A stretch of DNA of 64,000 bases, from contig NZ_CP121194.1 in the NCBI RefSeq assembly GCF_039993895.1, positions 2,666,001 to 2,730,000 of the forward strand, written 5' to 3'. Below, piece after piece: positions 62,828 through 64,000 of the stretch (within the stretch, counting starts at the first letter, position 1; every line of letters starts with the position of its first letter). Both the position numbers and the translations under genes were made by a program. The stretch comes from Edaphobacter paludis (GTDB taxonomy: Bacteria; Acidobacteriota; Terriglobia; Terriglobales; Acidobacteriaceae). The notes under the pieces are model-generated. The model was not told where the DNA came from. It saw only the letters and a list, made by a program, of their open reading frames with translations, and did no database searches.

Positions 62828-64000
62828 ATGATTTCCGCCCAGAGTGGGCTGCGACAGGAGTGGACCATCGATTCGCATGATGCCGCGGCGGTAGCGCGGT
62901 TGGCACGTGAGGTGGGATGTCCTGACGCCATTGCTACGTTACTTATGTCGCGCGGCATTGTTGACGCTGTCGCGGCCCGCACATTTTTCAATCCTTCCCT
63001 TGATGACCTGATCGATCCCCTGTTGATGCTCGGGATGCCTGAGGCCGTCGCGCGCATACAGCAGGCGGTTCGCATGGGCGAGCCGATCCTGATCTACGGC
63101 GACTACGACGTGGATGGCACAACCGCTACGGTCTTATTGAAGACGGCCATCGAACGCACCGCGACGAAGGACCACCCCGCGATAGTGACCTACCATGTGC
63201 CCCACCGGCTGCGCGAAGGGTATGGGATGCAGACTGGCGTGCTGGGTGCGGCGGCGGCGGCGGGCGTCCGGCTGGTGATCAGCGTCGACACAGGAATTCG
63301 CGCGTTTGCTGCTGCTGAAGAAGCCAAAGCCCTGGGGCTCGATCTAATCGTCACCGACCATCATCTTCCCGACGACGCCGTTGGTGTTCCCCATGCTATT
63401 GCCGTGGTGAATCCCGCACAAGACGGATGCGCCTATCCATTTAAGTCGCTCTGCGGAGCGGGGGTAGCCTTCAAACTTGCTCATGCAATTCTGTCCGCTG
63501 CTGCGGAAACTGCGGAAGAAAAGGTAAAGCTTCGACGTGGACTGATCCCCTCCTTTTTGAAGCTGGTGGCTATTGCCACAATCGCGGATTCGGTGCCGCT
63601 TGAGGGAGAAAACCGGGTCATTGCAGCATTGGGCTTGCGGGAGCTTCGAAATCCGGTTCAGCCGGGGCTGCGGGCATTGATGCAGGTGGCCCAGATACCC
63701 GCAGAACGTCCGCCTACGGCAACGGAAGTGGGCTTCCGGCTTGCGCCGCGCATCAATGCCGCAGGCCGAATGGATATTGCGAGCGATGTTGTGGAGCTGT
63801 TTTTGACACGCGACGCTGAGCGGGCCTCTGAGTTGGCGGAAAAACTCGATCGATTGAACAACGACAGGCGGGCGACTGAGGCCAGGGCACTTGAGGAAAT
63901 AGAGATTCAGCTTGCTTCTCTACAAACCGCCGACGGTGAATTTGTCGCAGAGTGCATCGTTTTGGACGACCCGGCGTGGCATCGCGGGGTGCTTGGGATT
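62828..64000 (+). CDS. recJ: Single-stranded-DNA exonuclease RecJ (partial, 3' end outside window)
   Basis: The frame is open from ATG 62828 to the window end (391 codons). DHH-family motifs are seen: ILIYGDYDVDGTTAT, ISVDTG, VTDHHLP, AVVNP and SLCGAGVAFKLAHA, with FRLAPRINAAGRMD and LFLTRD further on. RecJ degrades single-stranded DNA 5' to 3' in mismatch repair and recombination. The C-terminal OB domain lies beyond the window. Confidence 0.93.
   Translation, partial: MISAQSGLRQEWTIDSHDAAAVARLAREVGCPDAIATLLMSRGIVDAVAARTFFNPSLDDLIDPLLMLGMPEAVARIQQAVRMGEPILIYGDYDVDGTTATVLLKTAIERTATKDHPAIVTYHVPHRLREGYGMQTGVLGAAAAAGVRLVISVDTGIRAFAAAEEAKALGLDLIVTDHHLPDDAVGVPHAIAVVNPAQDGCAYPFKSLCGAGVAFKLAHAILSAAAETAEEKVKLRRGLIPSFLKLVAIATIADSVPLEGENRVIAALGLRELRNPVQPGLRALMQVAQIPAERPPTATEVGFRLAPRINAAGRMDIASDVVELFLTRDAERASELAEKLDRLNNDRRATEARALEEIEIQLASLQTADGEFVAECIVLDDPAWHRGVLGI

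Overview
The window looks like a chromosomal piece of a moderately GC-rich Gram-negative bacterium, most likely an Acidobacteriota of the Terriglobia (Granulicella/Edaphobacter/Terriglobus type). The basis is family content: a GWxTD-domain protein, a tandem DUF507 pair, a carboxypeptidase-regulatory/outer-membrane barrel protein, a PEP-CTERM protein, split MacAB-type ABC genes, and a short hairpin (TTCCTCCGCTTCGCTGCGGAA) of the kind scattered through those genomes. This is inference from gene families, not a database result.

Positions 1-19990 form an exopolysaccharide (EPS) locus on the + strand. It starts inside a CpsD/Wzc-type tyrosine kinase. After a 553-bp leader with three successive hairpins comes a NusG/UpxY-like antiterminator. 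Then follow a priming phosphoglycosyltransferase with a degenerate GGDEF-like N-terminus, a Wzx flippase, a Wzy/WaaL-type polymerase or ligase, six glycosyltransferases, a FemAB/GNAT protein, three different NodB-type deacetylase-like proteins and a secreted beta-helix protein. Together this is a Wzx/Wzy-dependent pathway with an unusually heavy set of polymer-modifying enzymes.

Positions 20146-32518 hold the parts of a MacAB/LolD-type export system in two separated pieces: two permeases without an ATPase, then an adaptor plus ATPase. Between them lie a small zinc-ribbon-like protein, an outer-membrane barrel protein and a GWxTD protein on the opposite strand. A 924-residue exported protein of unknown function closes the region.

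Positions 32572-39498 are one long minus-strand operon: Xaa-Pro peptidase, accB, accC, thiE and two amino-acid permeases. Positions 39561-49621 hold mostly minus-strand housekeeping and envelope genes: phosphoesterase, YceI, FAD oxidoreductase, small HTH protein, glutamate formimidoyltransferase, PagL-like protein, YebC, PspC, lysA and a TPR protein. Positions 49769-55016 carry a three-gene overlapping phosphorelay (CHASE3 kinase, Rcp1-like regulator, REC-PAS-kinase) and aroA. Positions 55097-59372 are a minus-strand run: miaB, DUF151 nuclease, GT9 glycosyltransferase and acyltransferase.

Positions 59418-61241 hold two tRNA-Glu genes (CTC and TTC). The TTC gene has a perfect 46-bp copy of its 3' part 1593 bp away. 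The DNA between looks like a decayed tRNA-targeted insertion with a PEP-CTERM gene and a broken gene but no integrase. The window ends with DUF507 pair, a 2Fe-2S ferredoxin, a hypothetical protein and the first part of recJ.

There is no CRISPR array, rRNA gene or recognisable insertion sequence.
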